From positions 60,423,802 through 60,487,801 of the forward strand of contig NC_088715.1 of the NCBI RefSeq assembly GCF_963576615.1: DNA of 64,000 nucleotides, given 5' to 3'. This document shows, in pieces, positions 12,626 to 25,011 of the stretch (the stretch's first letter is position 1; each line of letters opens with the position of its first letter). The notes below the pieces were generated by a model. It did no database searches. It saw only the letters and a program-made list of their open reading frames with translations, and was not told the origin of the DNA. The translations under genes and the position numbers were made by a program. Source of the stretch: Watersipora subatra. Taxonomy: Eukaryota; Bryozoa; Gymnolaemata; Cheilostomatida; Watersiporidae.

Positions 12626-13390
12626 CTAGTTTTAAAATATTTGAAATGTCTATAGAAATGTATCTGAGGATATATTTGATGTTTTATTTTAATAATCAAA
12701 AGCAAATACAAAATAAAATATATTTCAATAGAGACGCGTAACACTGCAACTTGAACACAATAGCCGATGTCATAACGAAAGGTACAAACAGAAAACGCGA
12801 CTACTGATGTCATGTTTGGAAGCGTGTTTTTCTTTTGAGCATTTTAACCGCAATCAAGTTTTGTCGATTTCAATCTTAAAACATCCTGGCAATCAGATTA
12901 TCTCAAACATCCAAAACAGTCGCAAATGATAGAAAAATACAGATATTTTCTGATAAACTCTGCTAAAGTTGTCTGCACATTCATTTTCAAATAGAACATC
13001 AGTAGACAGTCTGCACTGTATAAGCAGGAAGAGTCGGTGTGAGGTCTGTCTTTAAAGGAATTAAATGATGTCAGAGTCCAGTTGGCTGTAGTATACTGCC
13101 GCTCATTATGTGTCCTTGGGCAGCGTTTAGTGCCTTATTAATGACTGCCATTGAATGACCTCTTCCAACCTTCTTCAGAGATCATCATGTGGTATTTACA
13201 GAGTTCGTGTTCTGATGTCATAGATCTTAGGAAAACATTCTATTTATTCCTAGTTGGGCCCTCAAACAAGCTTTGACCTTCAAATTGTTAACCTTCAAAG
13301 TTTAAAGTCGGTTCTCATTTACTTAGGGGAAAATGTTTTGAGGTCATGCACCGACTCTGCTCTAGTCTCACAGAAGATCTGAAGGGTAGC

Positions 13391-16300
13391 CACGCGTTCC
13401 AAAATAAATATTCATCAATATATACCTTGTAGTAACCGTTCCTTTCCCGGTTCCAAGCAAAACTATTTTGACCAGCTCTCTTCAAGTTCAAAACTGTGAC
13501 TGTGTATTTGAAAAATACATTTTTACACATAATTGCTTTGCTTCAAAATTGTATCTCTGTCCTATTTAACCGCTATTTGAGAAGTGACAAGTAGTCTATG
13601 TTAGCAGTAGATAATGCTTTTGTGACAAACTACTAGAATGGAGAAAACCAGGTATAAGCAAAGGTAACTCCTTGTAGTAAACCTTTCTTGATTCATCTCA
13701 ATTGCGCTTCTTTTTCTATTATGTTTTCAGCTTTTCTGCTTCTATAGTTTTCTTAAACTCATGTTTGAGCATAGCTGTATGCATGTGTGCAAGTACTTAT
13801 GCGTCTATCCAATGTTGTATTGTATATATACACTGTCTTGCCATTATATAGAAAAAAAATTTATTGCAAGTCACCTGTCAAGTGCAAAAGCAGACCTGTC
13901 GTGACCCCAGAGAAAAACATCAATTTGGAAAAAAGATAAGTAACTTTAACCTATTCCAACAAGTTAGTTAGTTATATATTGTATATATTCGTATATATAC
14001 AACAGATGTATATTTATTCTTTTCATTATATATTATATAAATTATTACTTTATTGGCAATTATTTCATTTCACATAGAAATGTTTTCTAAATTATGCCAT
14101 ACACAAATGTTAAAACAAAAAAGGCAACAGCCAACCAATAAAATCAAATAAATGGTTTGACATTATATAGCATTGAAAGTACTTTTTCTGTGTTTAGTGC
14201 ATATCTTTATTTAATAAGCAAAGTAATTCATTGATTTCAAATCAATTTACTTACAGCAAACTTATAATGAAATATCATTTAATGCTAGCATAAAAAACTT
14301 TGTCAACGGTTTCTTCCTGTGCAGGCCATCGCTGGGTGGATTACCAACAGGCCATTTTTAAAACCAACTTTCTAATACTATAAAAAACATAGAGAAGGTG
14401 ACCAGTTTCAAGAAAAAACTTGAATCTTTTAACAAGTGAATAAAACCTAATTGCTCATAAAAATTGATCTTGATTACACGATAACGACAAGCCCGAAACC
14501 ACGACTAACTATGCTAATGCGTATTATGGGCTTCACTCTTCCAGCTTTTTTTCTTTTGTTTAATTACTAATGTTGACGGAAATAAATGAAAACAAAAGAA
14601 AATATTTAGTTTACTTAAAATTAACCAATTAGGATCAGATAATTTCTAGCGCTTTTAATTGCGTATTTTAAATACTTCATCTTATGTTAGCAAAATTTAG
14701 CTGTTTCTTCTATTTGACATCTTTTTTTGAATTTGTAGTTTCACTTAAATAGTAACCTATGTTAATCTGTTTTAATAAAAGATTAGGCTCGGATTTTGAG
14801 TTTAACCAGTCTAACAAAAAGCTGGCTTACCCGTAAGAAAAGCAAATAAGCAAAGTTGAAAAACTAATAAATAAAAGCAAGCGGATAAATAAAGTTTTAT
14901 CAATTGTAACACAATTGATCAATTGTAATTAGATATCAGTTTATCGTACAACAACATTTAAAAGCAAGAAAATCATTTTATTTAAAGGATATAGTAATCA
15001 TGCTTTAAAAGCTTAGATTTACCGGCAAGTATAGCTGGATGTTTTAAATAAAATTTTCAACTTTTTTAATAATTTAATAATTTAATTTTTAATTTTCAAT
15101 TTAATATTTTAATAATAACTTTTTTCTAATTTTTCAATTTAAAACCAGTCAAAAGTGTGAATAATTCTCTGGTTCTAGCATTAAAGTAGCATCCTTTTGT
15201 TATTACTAGAATGACTTCAACACTATTTATTTAAACATTGTAAGATACTTGAGTCTTTTAACTTTTGTTGTCATAAGAATAAAGACTTGTGCTATCACCA
15301 GGCATATATGATTTTATTTGATATACTTAACATTTTTCAGATCAAATTAATTTAGCAAAGGTTGTATTTAGTGATTGCATTATATGTCTGCATATGCAGT
15401 TGATCATGTTATATGCAGCATTATATAATATATCAAATTTCATATCATATCTCGTGCTCCAAGTCAAATCATACTATACAGTATCCCATACTGCAGGTCA
15501 TATCTTGTCATATCATATCCAATACTAAATGTTATATCATACTACATCATATAATATCCCATACTGCATGTCACAACATATTCAATATTGCATATCATAT
15601 CCCACATTTCGCTGCAATTTTCAGATTCAGCTGCTCATTTTAGCAGCCTACAATAAGATAAACTCAGCATCTTTACATGTGAAATATATATAAAATACAT
15701 ATAAAAAAAGAATTTTATATATGAAAAGGCATAATGTATGTCTAATGAATTAAAAGTGTTCAAATCATTTTTGTCACTTTTGGTTTATCGGTAAAAAATA
15801 TTCCATCTCATGAAAGAGATTCACGCAAGCAAACTATAATCTGTTGTTGTTTAAACTATAAAAGCTAGAGTGATAGCGTAACCTAGCATTGTTAAAGCTG
15901 GTAGGAAAAGGACTTCTGCAATAGTAACTAAGATACACAACTTGAAGACACGCATATACAGAACAAAGTTTGCCAGGTGATAAAAACAGTATATTGTGAG
16001 TCTCTAGTTCACTAGACTCATAATATTGTTCTTATACATGTGAGTATAAAGCAAATATCTGTTGTATCAACGCATCTTCCTGTTTTGATTTGGCATCATC
16101 ACATTTCTATACAACCTTGCGTTGCTCATTATTGTGCTGTATCATCATCACACAACATAAAAATATAAACACCATGTGGATGATCAACTTGAAAACACAG
16201 AAACTGGTGGTATGTGGCAAGAGTGTGTTCTTTATTTGCTAATTGACTCTTCTTTAGTTTAAACAGTGGCTTCATCATCTTCTGCTTTTGGATGTTTGCC

Positions 16301-16408
16301 AGAAAATACTGCAATGAATCAAGCACAGAGTCGTTTTGATGATTAGATTAGTATAAAGTTTTTATTCTACGAGTATATTGTGTGGTATTCTATCAGGTGT
16401 TTCATTAG
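13391..16408. other. Intergenic, very AT-rich; no gene seen
   Basis: The only structure I see is a degenerate CATATCATAT repeat at about 15412-15605 and AT-rich runs near 15060-15130. Confidence 0.45.
15412..15605. repeat. Degenerate (CATAT)n-type repeat
   Basis: Many loosely spaced CATATCATAT and CATACTGCA words recur over about 190 bp. The 76-residue frame across it is a product of the repeat. Confidence 0.5.
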
Positions 16409-16810
16409 GAAGTATCAGTATTTTTCTATCATATACATCTGTTTTTTATGTTTGAGGTGATCTGAGTGGCAAGATGTTTTGAGATTAAAATCAACAAACT
16501 TTGATCACGTTTAAAACGCTCGAAGGGAAGTACTTGCCAAAATGACGCCATTGGCTTCGCGGCTGCCTGCCTCTCTTGTCATTGATATCGCCTATTACGT
16601 TACGTGTCTCTATTCTGTTGGTCTTTTTGAAACTATAGACGTTATAATCACACTTATGCTTGATCTGAGAATTTTAATTGCAATAAAGTTTTTTCGATTT
16701 AATTTTGAAGCATCCGGCTGCATCAAACATAAAAGATTGCAAACAATAAAAAAATATCAATACTTTTTGAAAAATCAAATAAACTTTTGTGTAAGTTGAT
16801 CTTTAAACTA
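16409..16810. mobile_element. Foldback MITE (dispersed family), full-length copy
   Basis: The left arm begins GAAGTATCAGTATTTTTCTA and contains GAGATTAAAATCAACAAA; the right arm is its inverted copy ending CAATACTTTTTGAAAAATC. The centre holds the family's 'gacg/tctatagttgc' segment. Other copies: 31312-31758, 37512-37938 and 44540-44963, plus half copies elsewhere. Confidence 0.7.
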
Positions 16811-17925
16811 CTTACCCAGTTTTGTAGTTTTCCGTAAGGTGGTAAGACGAATCCTTCATAAAACTAGCGCCTTCAAGTGAAAATGCAAAAATGCAAGATC
16901 ACAAAATTTCACTAGTTTGCAAGAGCAAACATTAGGTGAAATTATTTTACGATACAAGTAATTTATTGCTTGTATAGTCAAGAACAGTAATGTCTTTATA
17001 TACTGTTTAGTAATGAGAATAAAAAAATTTAATCAAGCCAAACCATGAACAAGCCATAAAGCAAAACATTTAACCAAAACTACCATTGAAATTCATTTTA
17101 ATTTATTGTAGCATTTTAAATTATTCTTTTATTTTTCAACATTCTGTAAAATATTACTTATCAATTTTGAAAGTGAAAATTAGTTTGAACTACACAACAA
17201 ACATTTGGCCATAGCCCTGCTACTTATGCAGTGTCAGATACATTCGTTTATAAAAAGTGTAATAGTGGCAAGTTCTATACACTCTGTGAAAATGATTACG
17301 AGAACGAAATGAGCTGTTAAAAGCTTTATTTTTTTTAATATTTTTATTTTATGTCAGTTTTTAACATTATAAAAGGAGCGTTAAGTATAATTTGAAAAAT
17401 GCTACAAAAAAGAATTGCTAGGCACAGCTCATGTTATTTGCTGTGTAGCGCTGTATAGAATAGTTATTAACAGTTTTTGGTTAAAGGCGAGGTAAAACTG
17501 GCTAATTTTACATATTTAAAAATTTTATTAGAAAATCTACTGTTTGATTTCCATCTTGGAAATATATTTACATAATAGTTTAAAATATTTTTGGGGTTTC
17601 TACTCAATTTTTTATCTTTTTCGTGTCCTATTTCCTCATCTATGAGTGCTTAAATATATCAACCTGGTAACACCAGTCAAATGTGGATCCTTCAGTTACA
17701 TGTAGTAATTCAAGTTTTTTCAGCTCTATTCTGCCTTGTGGCAGCAGCAAGCTATGTTCTACCACTATGAAAATTGCTGCCAACTAGAATTAGCTGCTTT
17801 AAATTAGCTATATTAAAGAAAGTTTTGGAAGTTAGTTTGCTAACAAGAAAAGGCTGAAAGCCAAAGCAAAGCTAGTAAAGAGAGCATTTAAGATATTTGA
17901 ACCAAGAGCAACTGAGTCAGCTAAA
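16811..17925. other. Intergenic; nothing recognised
   Basis: AT-rich unique-looking sequence with short chance frames only. Confidence 0.4.
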
Positions 17926-18323
17926 GGTTGGTTTATACTATATAGTATATGGCTGTATGTAGAGGTTGTCTTCTCACTGATTGTTCATTGACTACATACA
18001 GTGTAAACCAATGGCCTCACCACCGCAATATGTCGGAAAACAATGCAGCTGTCAAACGTGCCTAATATTTTGCTAAGCATCCACTGACAGTTTGTGTTAT
18101 GCGCACCATTTCAGTGATGGGGATTGGCTGTAGCGGATTGCTTACTGTATATCTGCCTTCGTGATAGTCGCTGCGGGACGTGTATTTTATCATTTCAGCA
18201 ATCGCATTGTGAGAACGCAATGTCGCAGACTATTTACCATTGTAAATGCCGATGGGTTTGTGATAGTGGGAAAATTGTTATCACAAATGATCACGGCACG
18301 CTGCAATATAGTGGGAACCAGCC
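17926..18323. mobile_element. Small TIR DNA transposon (398 bp), copy 1
   Basis: The ends GGTTGGTTTATACTATATAG and, inverted, GGCTGGTTCCCACTATATTG form imperfect terminal inverted repeats. A second copy of similar length and internal sequence (GGGGATTGGC, TGCGGGACGTG/TACGGGACTTG) lies at 61280-61673. The 68- and 82-residue frames in it are not supported as genes. Confidence 0.6.
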
Positions 18324-19330
18324 TTCATGAAACTTTCCAGCTACTAAACAATATTATTGGAGATATTTTCAGAAGGCACCGAAGATTGTGGTATAGCAGT
18401 TTTTGCTGACATCATCTTAACATTTGCATTTGCTCAATAAGATAACTAAAGAGATGAGAGAAAAGTTACCTAATATTTTTGCAGTATTTCATCTGTGACC
18501 AGTATTCAAAAGCATGCTAGAACAAAAACAACATATTTTGGCAGCCAGAATCACTGAGCAACAGCTTTATTTCCACCCTCATGACTGGCTAATTTATAAT
18601 TGATACTTCTGCTTAAGAGAACTCTATGTATAAGCTTTGGTCATGCAGAAGTTTTGGCAATAAAATGTTTATCGTAAATATTTGATCAAGCAATTTTACT
18701 TCCGAAATAGCAAAACCTTTTTTTTTAAACTTTGTTATATTTTATTGGCATGCGAATGGTTGTTGTAAGGCTTATATAACTTCAAGATGCCTAAAGGCCA
18801 AAGTGCGCTGGGGGTAAAATGTAAGATGCTACAAATTAGTATCAGCCTTGCAGCAGAATCTTTGCAAAGCACTTTGGAGGCGCCCAGTATGGGCATAATT
18901 GTTTGTCCTTGACTTTTCCGCATATCAACTTTCATTACAGTTTTTGTAGAATAAATTGTATATTGCTAGTATTCATATTAAATAATTTTATTTTTTCATC
19001 ATAAGTGGCACAATATTATTTTAAAGTTATCAAGTTTCTATTGTAAAGCAAGCTACCTTCTTTCGGTGCATTTCGAGTTTCATTTTTATGCTTTCTGATA
19101 ACCAGCCAACAAATCATTAAAAATAACAGGAGTGAATATCTAGCACTCCTAACACCCTCAAATTCATAAGCATCGGAGGCACTCATTTCGGAAATGTCTA
19201 TGAATACATTCAATATTTTTCTACCAATTGTAAACCTTAAAAAAGGACTAACTGAACAATGAGATGTAGGATTGTATCATATTCACTTTTTCAGTGTCTT
19301 AAGTTCCATATTCGACCGAAAATGTTGTTA
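18324..19330. other. Intergenic; nothing recognised
   Basis: No exon, element or tandem repeat seen. Confidence 0.4.
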
Positions 19331-20475
19331 TACAATGGTACCTCGATGCTCGACCATAATTGGCTTCGATTTGGTAGTCGAGCACTTATTTGTTCGAAAA
19401 CTGAAGCCAATTTCTCGCAAGAAACAGTGGAAAGTATTTTAATCCTTTTTCACGTCTCAAAAAAATTCCTAAAATATATATTAAAAGACCATTTATCTAA
19501 GCAACAATAAAAACTAAATGTGTACATGAGAATGAGTAATTATGCAGTATGAACTATTTTGTACAACTTACTGTATTAGAAGCTCTGTAAGTCTCCAGTA
19601 AAGCTCTATTGATGGTCTGATTAATGTTGTTGCCTTTATTTAATCATAACACATCGTGCCGTTAAACACATCAGTAGAATATACATGTAAACTGACAGAA
19701 TAGTTAGATTTATAATAAACTTCAAAGCTTGATAAAACTAAGAAAGTCAGTTTCTACTTACAAAAATTACTGGTCCTTTCAGAGTTGGCTTGTGCAAATT
19801 CAATTTAATTTAGAAAACTGACATACAGCTGCTTACTAAGGCTTGATTATTTAAAACTGAGCAATGGGCGTACGTTACGGTTTTCTTCCCGCTTTAGTAT
19901 CGTGTTGCTTCGATACGGACTTCTTATTCAAATTCTTAAGTCGCTGCATACGATGAAGTCCTTATCCAATAAGAATGCTACCTAGCCTTCAACTCGATCG
20001 GGTTGCTAGGTGATGAGAACTCTGTCAATTGTAGATATTACTCGGGATAGATGTAGTGACAATGGTACACTTTGTAATAGGTTACGATTTGGATTGTTAA
20101 ATATTTGCTAATGTAAAAAGCAGCAGTGAACAAACTAAACAAAGCCTATGTTTGACCTAATAAAAACTTCTCCCAATACACTTACTTACCTTTCGGTCAA
20201 GAAGAAAGTGGAAAATTGGCAAAAAAATTTGAACGAACTGCGTATATCTAACTTCGCTAACAATCGGAGTCAAATAAAGGCTTATCAAATGGTCGAGAAG
20301 GACCGTGAGTGTGTTCGACTTGACTCGACTCTTTTCATTGACTCAGTTCTCTGACTCGACTCACCTAATTCTAGTACCAAAAATCTATTTGAATTCAGAT
20401 GAATTTTCTACTCAATTTTTTGGTTGAGCAACAAATTGTTTGAGTAAGAAGGTTAAACACCATGGTTTCACTGTA
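19331..20475. mobile_element. pogo/Tigger-like element, about 1.1 kb, probably with an insertion
   Basis: It begins TACAATGGTACCTCGATGCT-CGACC and ends with the inverted counterpart CCATGGTTTCACTGTA, with TA at both ends. The left 190 bp and the right 300 bp (AAATGGTCGAGAAG, TTTTTTGGTTGAGCAAC) match the shorter copy at 59299-59732, so the extra DNA near 19520-20140 is probably an insertion or a longer internal part. No transposase frame. Confidence 0.6.
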
Positions 20476-21154
20476 TGACATTATTATGTAGCAAACCTTG
20501 CTGGTGAATATGGAAGCTATACGCTATATCTGACTCTTGCAACTTTTAGATGGGAGATTCAAAGTTTTGCTATCTTTATGATGCTAGACAAAGTATTGCT
20601 TTGGATGTTGAGAGTAGCCAAGCAAACACAATTTTAGGATTTTACTATAATAATACTAATTTCAAAAATACCAGAGTTCAAACAGAATGATTGAGACTTT
20701 TAGATTCAAATAACAAATAAAATTTGAAACATAAACACCCTCGAGGTAAGCGAAAAAAACCGACAACGGTTACCAGCTGATTCTCCTTCTCTATTATCTT
20801 TAGTATTAACCATTGTGTTCAGACATATGTTTGTGCTTTATAAAATGCTGACTTTAGCACTATGCTGTTGATTTACTTTCCTTACTAGACATTTGATTGG
20901 ATAAATTTTATTAGAATAAAACAGGTTAGATTTTGCTTAAACTACACCGAACTTTATGAAGACAATGCCGGAATATGTGTTACTATAAGTACGACAAAAC
21001 TTTTCCCAACTTTGCCTTCACCATCATGAGAGTATTTTTGAGAAATTTAGTGTGCTGAGTGTGTTACTTGCCTTCGTAATACACATATACAGTTTATGAT
21101 GTAAAAAAATAAACAAAAATGTCATTATCGTAGAATGCATTTTAATTATTTACA
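20476..21154. other. Intergenic; nothing recognised
   Basis: No exon or repeat seen. Confidence 0.4.
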
Positions 21155-21160
21155 CTAGTA

Positions 21161-21332
21161 CCCTGTAATTCTAGTCTGCCACAAAAGATGTCAAGTGCTC
21201 TGATAAAGCACAGAGAATAAGTATGTGTACAGTTATGCTAAAAAGTCGAAGTTGATTATAAACCCAGGTTTGAAAGTGCTCGTCTACGTAGTGTTGCTTC
21301 GTATAGACAGACAGACAGACAGACAGACAGAG
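21161..21332. repeat. SINE-like fragment ending in (GACA)n
   Basis: The word TAGTACCCTGTAATTCTAGT followed by AAAGCACAGAGAATAAGTAT is shared with copies at 23310-23885 and 54420-54510. The unit ends in a (GACA)n run at about 21308-21332, a tail of the kind seen on short retroposons. Confidence 0.5.
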
Positions 21333-21541
21333 CTCTTATTCTAATAGAGACTATAACTCTGGCAGTTCTGTGCGCCATGAGAAACCACCATGTGTAACAA
21401 CTATGTCCTCAATTATTCCAGAATACATCAAAGTAGTTGAGTGATGCCGATAGTAGTGCGTGGCCGCTCAATCAAACATCGAGTTCAAATCCTTTGCAAT
21501 GCAGTCGTTTTCCCAACATCTAACCATGGCTTTGGTTAAAG

Positions 21542-21791
21542 CAATGATACACAGCCCTCCAAGAATAGCCGACGGCTATAATGTAGGCGGGGCTTAATGA
21601 TCGAGCTCTGTTGGGATGAACCCGAACACGGCATCCGAACAAACAAATATGCTGAATAAAGCCCCTTGTAAATTTGTGGGCGGGGCTTAATGATCGAGCT
21701 CTGTTGGGATGAACCCGAACACGGCACCCGAACAAACAAATATGCTGAATAAAGCCCCTTGTAAATTTTGGGGGGAGGGCTGTGTATCATT
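21542..21791. mobile_element. 250-bp MITE with 8-bp target duplication and an internal 93-bp tandem repeat
   Basis: The termini CAATGATACACAGCCCTCC (21542-21560) and GGAGGGCTGTGTATCATT (to 21791) are inverted copies. GGTTAAAG flanks both sides (21534-21541 and 21792-21799), an 8-bp duplication as made by hAT elements. Inside, a segment starting GGCGGGGCTTAATGATCGAG occurs twice in direct order at 21586 and 21679, period 93 bp, nearly identical. It is GC-richer than its surroundings and looks young. Confidence 0.75.
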
Positions 21792-21799
21792 GGTTAAAG

Positions 21800-23309
21800 G
21801 TAGGGACAAACACAACTCTTATTATAGTAAATATTATTCATATTGGTATACATCATTTTGAAGTTTAAACAAATTATTTTTAACGGAAACTCCTTGAATG
21901 AATAGGGGTAAAAATCCAAGCTTGGACTGTATATGAACACTGCTTGGATACTGCATTTGTTATGATCATATGAAAGGCCTCTTGTTGTTGTGCGCTTTAC
22001 TTGGTAGACAACCACAATGAGACATGTAAGACAACACATATGACTACTTATTTTGGCTGGTTGGTAGGTTGGCAGCGGCTCCAGACTCTTCTCAATTTAC
22101 AGAGAGACTTGACCCACGCATCCTGCTAGAGTACAGAGCTTTGTCAGGTCACTCTACTGTTTGGGTAAAAAATATTATCAGCATCTTGTCGAATTGACAC
22201 GTTGCTGACCTTTCACAGAACTCTCTGTTGGTTTGCGTAATATACACATGTTCTTTACGTATTCTTTCTGGTAAACTTTGTTTTGTTTATTCAGACAATA
22301 GATGATGATAGCAAGGTAACACTAGTTAGTGGTGGTCTACCGATAGTGTTGATAATATCCACATGAGAAATATTTATCAACAATAATAACATTTGCTGTT
22401 CCTGCCTCTTTCTTGCTGCCTATCTATGCCGCATTGAGAGAAATACATACCTCGTATTTTAGAGCGCATCGTTATGTTGGCTAAGGTTGATTCATTTGCT
22501 TTTTCTTTGATTTCTCCTTATTATTGTAGTTTTAGTATTTTTTACTTAATGCATATGAGATCACAAATATGTAGATAACTAGCATATCACTACAATGTGA
22601 TTACAAAATATAGTAGGACTACATTACAATGAAACGATATAATGTTATTGTATACTACTATATTACTTTATTACAAGATAAAATGGAATTAAATTAACAT
22701 GACATGATAGAATATAATGTTATTGAATAATTGCAAAATACAGCAGAATTAAATTAAAATGCCTTGATTTAATTTTATTGTGTAATTTCGAGATATAATA
22801 TAATTGAAACTCTAAAATACAATAAAATGCTATTCTACAGCAATAGGCTATGATATGATTAAAACATTATATTATAATTACAATTATAATTACATGTTTA
22901 ATTACAATATATAGTATGCTTATCAATTTATGATGCAATTCATTAACTTACTCTGATTGAAACAATATGTTTTTCTCTAGCTAAATGACAAAAAGCCTCC
23001 TTCCACCTTATATTTAGTTGGTTTAAGTTCAAGTAATAACCTTACCTTGTTTCATTCAGTGTAAAGCTTTATCAAACCTTTCAAGGTACAGCCAATATTA
23101 TAAAACTACAGAAAGCCTGGTCAAGCTCATGCAGCAGGCAATAAAAAGTTTTGCATACTTTTAGCTCACGGAGTTAAAAGTACCATGAGTAACCATGTAT
23201 TGAGGGCTAGTTCTCTGCTATCAAAAAGTTACGAAGGGTGATTTTGACCAGACTGTAGCGTTGTGGATGCAAGCAGGTATTTGCTTAGACACAAAATTTT
23301 ACTCATTAT
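21800..23309. other. Intergenic; degenerate AT tandem repeat in the middle
   Basis: From about 22600 to 22930 words such as AATATAATGTTATTG and GGAATTAAATTAA recur loosely. No exon seen. Confidence 0.4.
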
Positions 23310-23890
23310 ACATACTTGTACCCTGGTCATCTAGTGTGCTGTAGAAGAACATCGGGTGTAATCGGTATGCGCACAATTATTCTTAGATGTTCAAAGGTGC
23401 TCAAGTGGCAAAGCTTCTCATATCTGTTTTTCTAACATTTTTAGATAGAGTGGCTTCAAACGATTGGACATGGCTTTTATTATAGGAAATAGTAGTATAC
23501 CCTGGCAGTCTGATGTGCTGTGAGAGACTGTCAAGTGTTATAATAGAGCACAGAGAATAAATATGCGCATAATAATTCAGTTACTCCAAATTACAATAAT
23601 TAATTTGATTAAAGAACGCTAAAGAACAAATGTGATGTTTTCTTTTAACTCAAGCTATTTGGTATTTAAATATAATATATTTAATATAAAAATTCAGCAA
23701 ACATTTTTAAAAAATACTTGTATGTGTACCCTGGCAGTCTGGTGTTCTGTGAGAGATTGTCAGGTGTGCCCATAAAGCACAGTGAATAAGTTGCTGTATC
23801 ATTATGCGGCATTACTAGGATGCATTCGGTTGATGCAAGTGTTAATAGAGCCGACCTGAATCTCTGGAGTTTAAATCTCACAAGAAGCTA
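23310..23890. repeat. Three SINE-like units in a row, with tRNA-like segments
   Basis: Units starting near 23310, 23498 and 23726 share GTACCCTGGCAGTCTGRTGT and GAGAATAAGT/ATATGCG. Two carry tRNA-promoter-like words: GTGCTCAAGTGGCAAAGC at about 23397 and, at 23818-23885, GATGCAAGTGTTAATAGAGC with a B-box-like GGAGTTTAAATCTC. No intact tRNA cloverleaf can be drawn, so these are retroposon relics. Confidence 0.5.
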
Positions 23891-24559
23891 TCTTTTAATT
23901 TAACCTTCGCCTATGATTTTAGGCAGACGGATGCTGACGCAGGACTCATTATAGTAAAGATTGCCAGGTTTTTAATTTAGTAATATAATTGCGTTAGTTT
24001 TATATTTTGAATGTTGTAAAGTTTAGAAGTTTGGGATGTTTGAAGTGAAACGGCAGAACGGATGTGAAAGCAAATGCTGTGGAGAATGCAGCAATGAACT
24101 CTCAACTAAATTATTTTTGTACAAAGCACACCACAAGTTTACCAATTAAAAATGCATGAACAAAAGCTCAAGTAACTTTCATTATACACATCACAAAATG
24201 TCTATAGTGATATTCATAGACTTGCCATCGCTATCAATGTTTGCTGCTTTCACCTAGATAAATATTCCTAGACTTGCGCAGACAACAGTTGTTGTATAAA
24301 GTTTTCATCACGATAGTGTATGATATCAATATTAACATTATTTCTTGTTGTTCACAGTTGAGTTTATCACTTATTATCCTAAAATATCACATATTTATGC
24401 TATTTATGAGGGATGATTCATACTGCCTTTGAAATAATAATATAATTATCTTGTTAATCTGCCAATCACTGACTTCACTTGATCACTAATTTCTATGCTA
24501 GTTGCTATTCGTTAACTTCTGTGACTTAATACCTTCATTTTTTGTTTTTATAGCAATGT

Positions 24560-25011
24560 TTCCTTGGACCAACCTGACATGTAGGGATGCTGCTGCGTTT
24601 TCTCTCTCGCACATAGCAGTGTGAGAGACTTTTCGGCAACATATTCGGTAGCTACACTTTTGAGATGCTACGTAACATAAACCAACACTTGAGCTAAGTT
24701 TTAACCTTACTTATCTTAATTCTAATTTTGTGTTCACTTTTTTTCCCCATTTTGGTGCTTTTGCCTTGCTTTTATTATTATTTTTAGCCAGCTTTTTCAA
24801 AACTTTTTTAAGCTGATTTGATGAGAAAAACCAAAAGTCGAAAGCGGCCTCTCACATACTTCCTCACCTAGCGGTCGAACCAAGAACTGTGTCGTATACT
24901 CATATTTCAACTTTGTCTCCTATCTCAAGGCAAAATCTTGCTCAAAATGTTGCTTGTATCTCAAAATTCTCGCACCTTGAGGCACTCGTATGTTGGGGTA
25001 TTATTGTATAT
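24560..25011. mobile_element. Degraded pogo/Tigger-like element, inverted relative to 8761-9475
   Basis: Read on the minus strand it starts TACAATAATACCCCAACATA-CGAG and continues TTGAGATACAAGC, then TATGTGAGAGGCC and AGCTTAAAAAAGTTTTGAAA, matching 8761-9070 in order. The far end is indistinct. Confidence 0.55.

Larger units (their letters stand above)
9797..13390. mobile_element. Nested foldback (inverted-repeat) island, 3.6 kb
   Basis: The outer arms 9797-10241 and 12998-13390 are inverted copies (both contain AGATCTTCT/AGAAGATCT, the GACCTCTTCCAACC motif and TTATTAATGA in opposite order). Between them sit a second foldback (10246-11040), half copies of the window's dispersed foldback MITE (11041-11205 and 12823-12992), and a third set of inverted repeats (11341-12625). 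No coding exon is visible. It looks like successive insertion of palindromic elements into one another. Confidence 0.7.

Noticed and set aside
18124..18409. Two overlapping plus-strand frames (68 and 82 residues)
   Set aside because: They lie in and next to a TIR element whose other copy (61280-61673) does not keep the frames.
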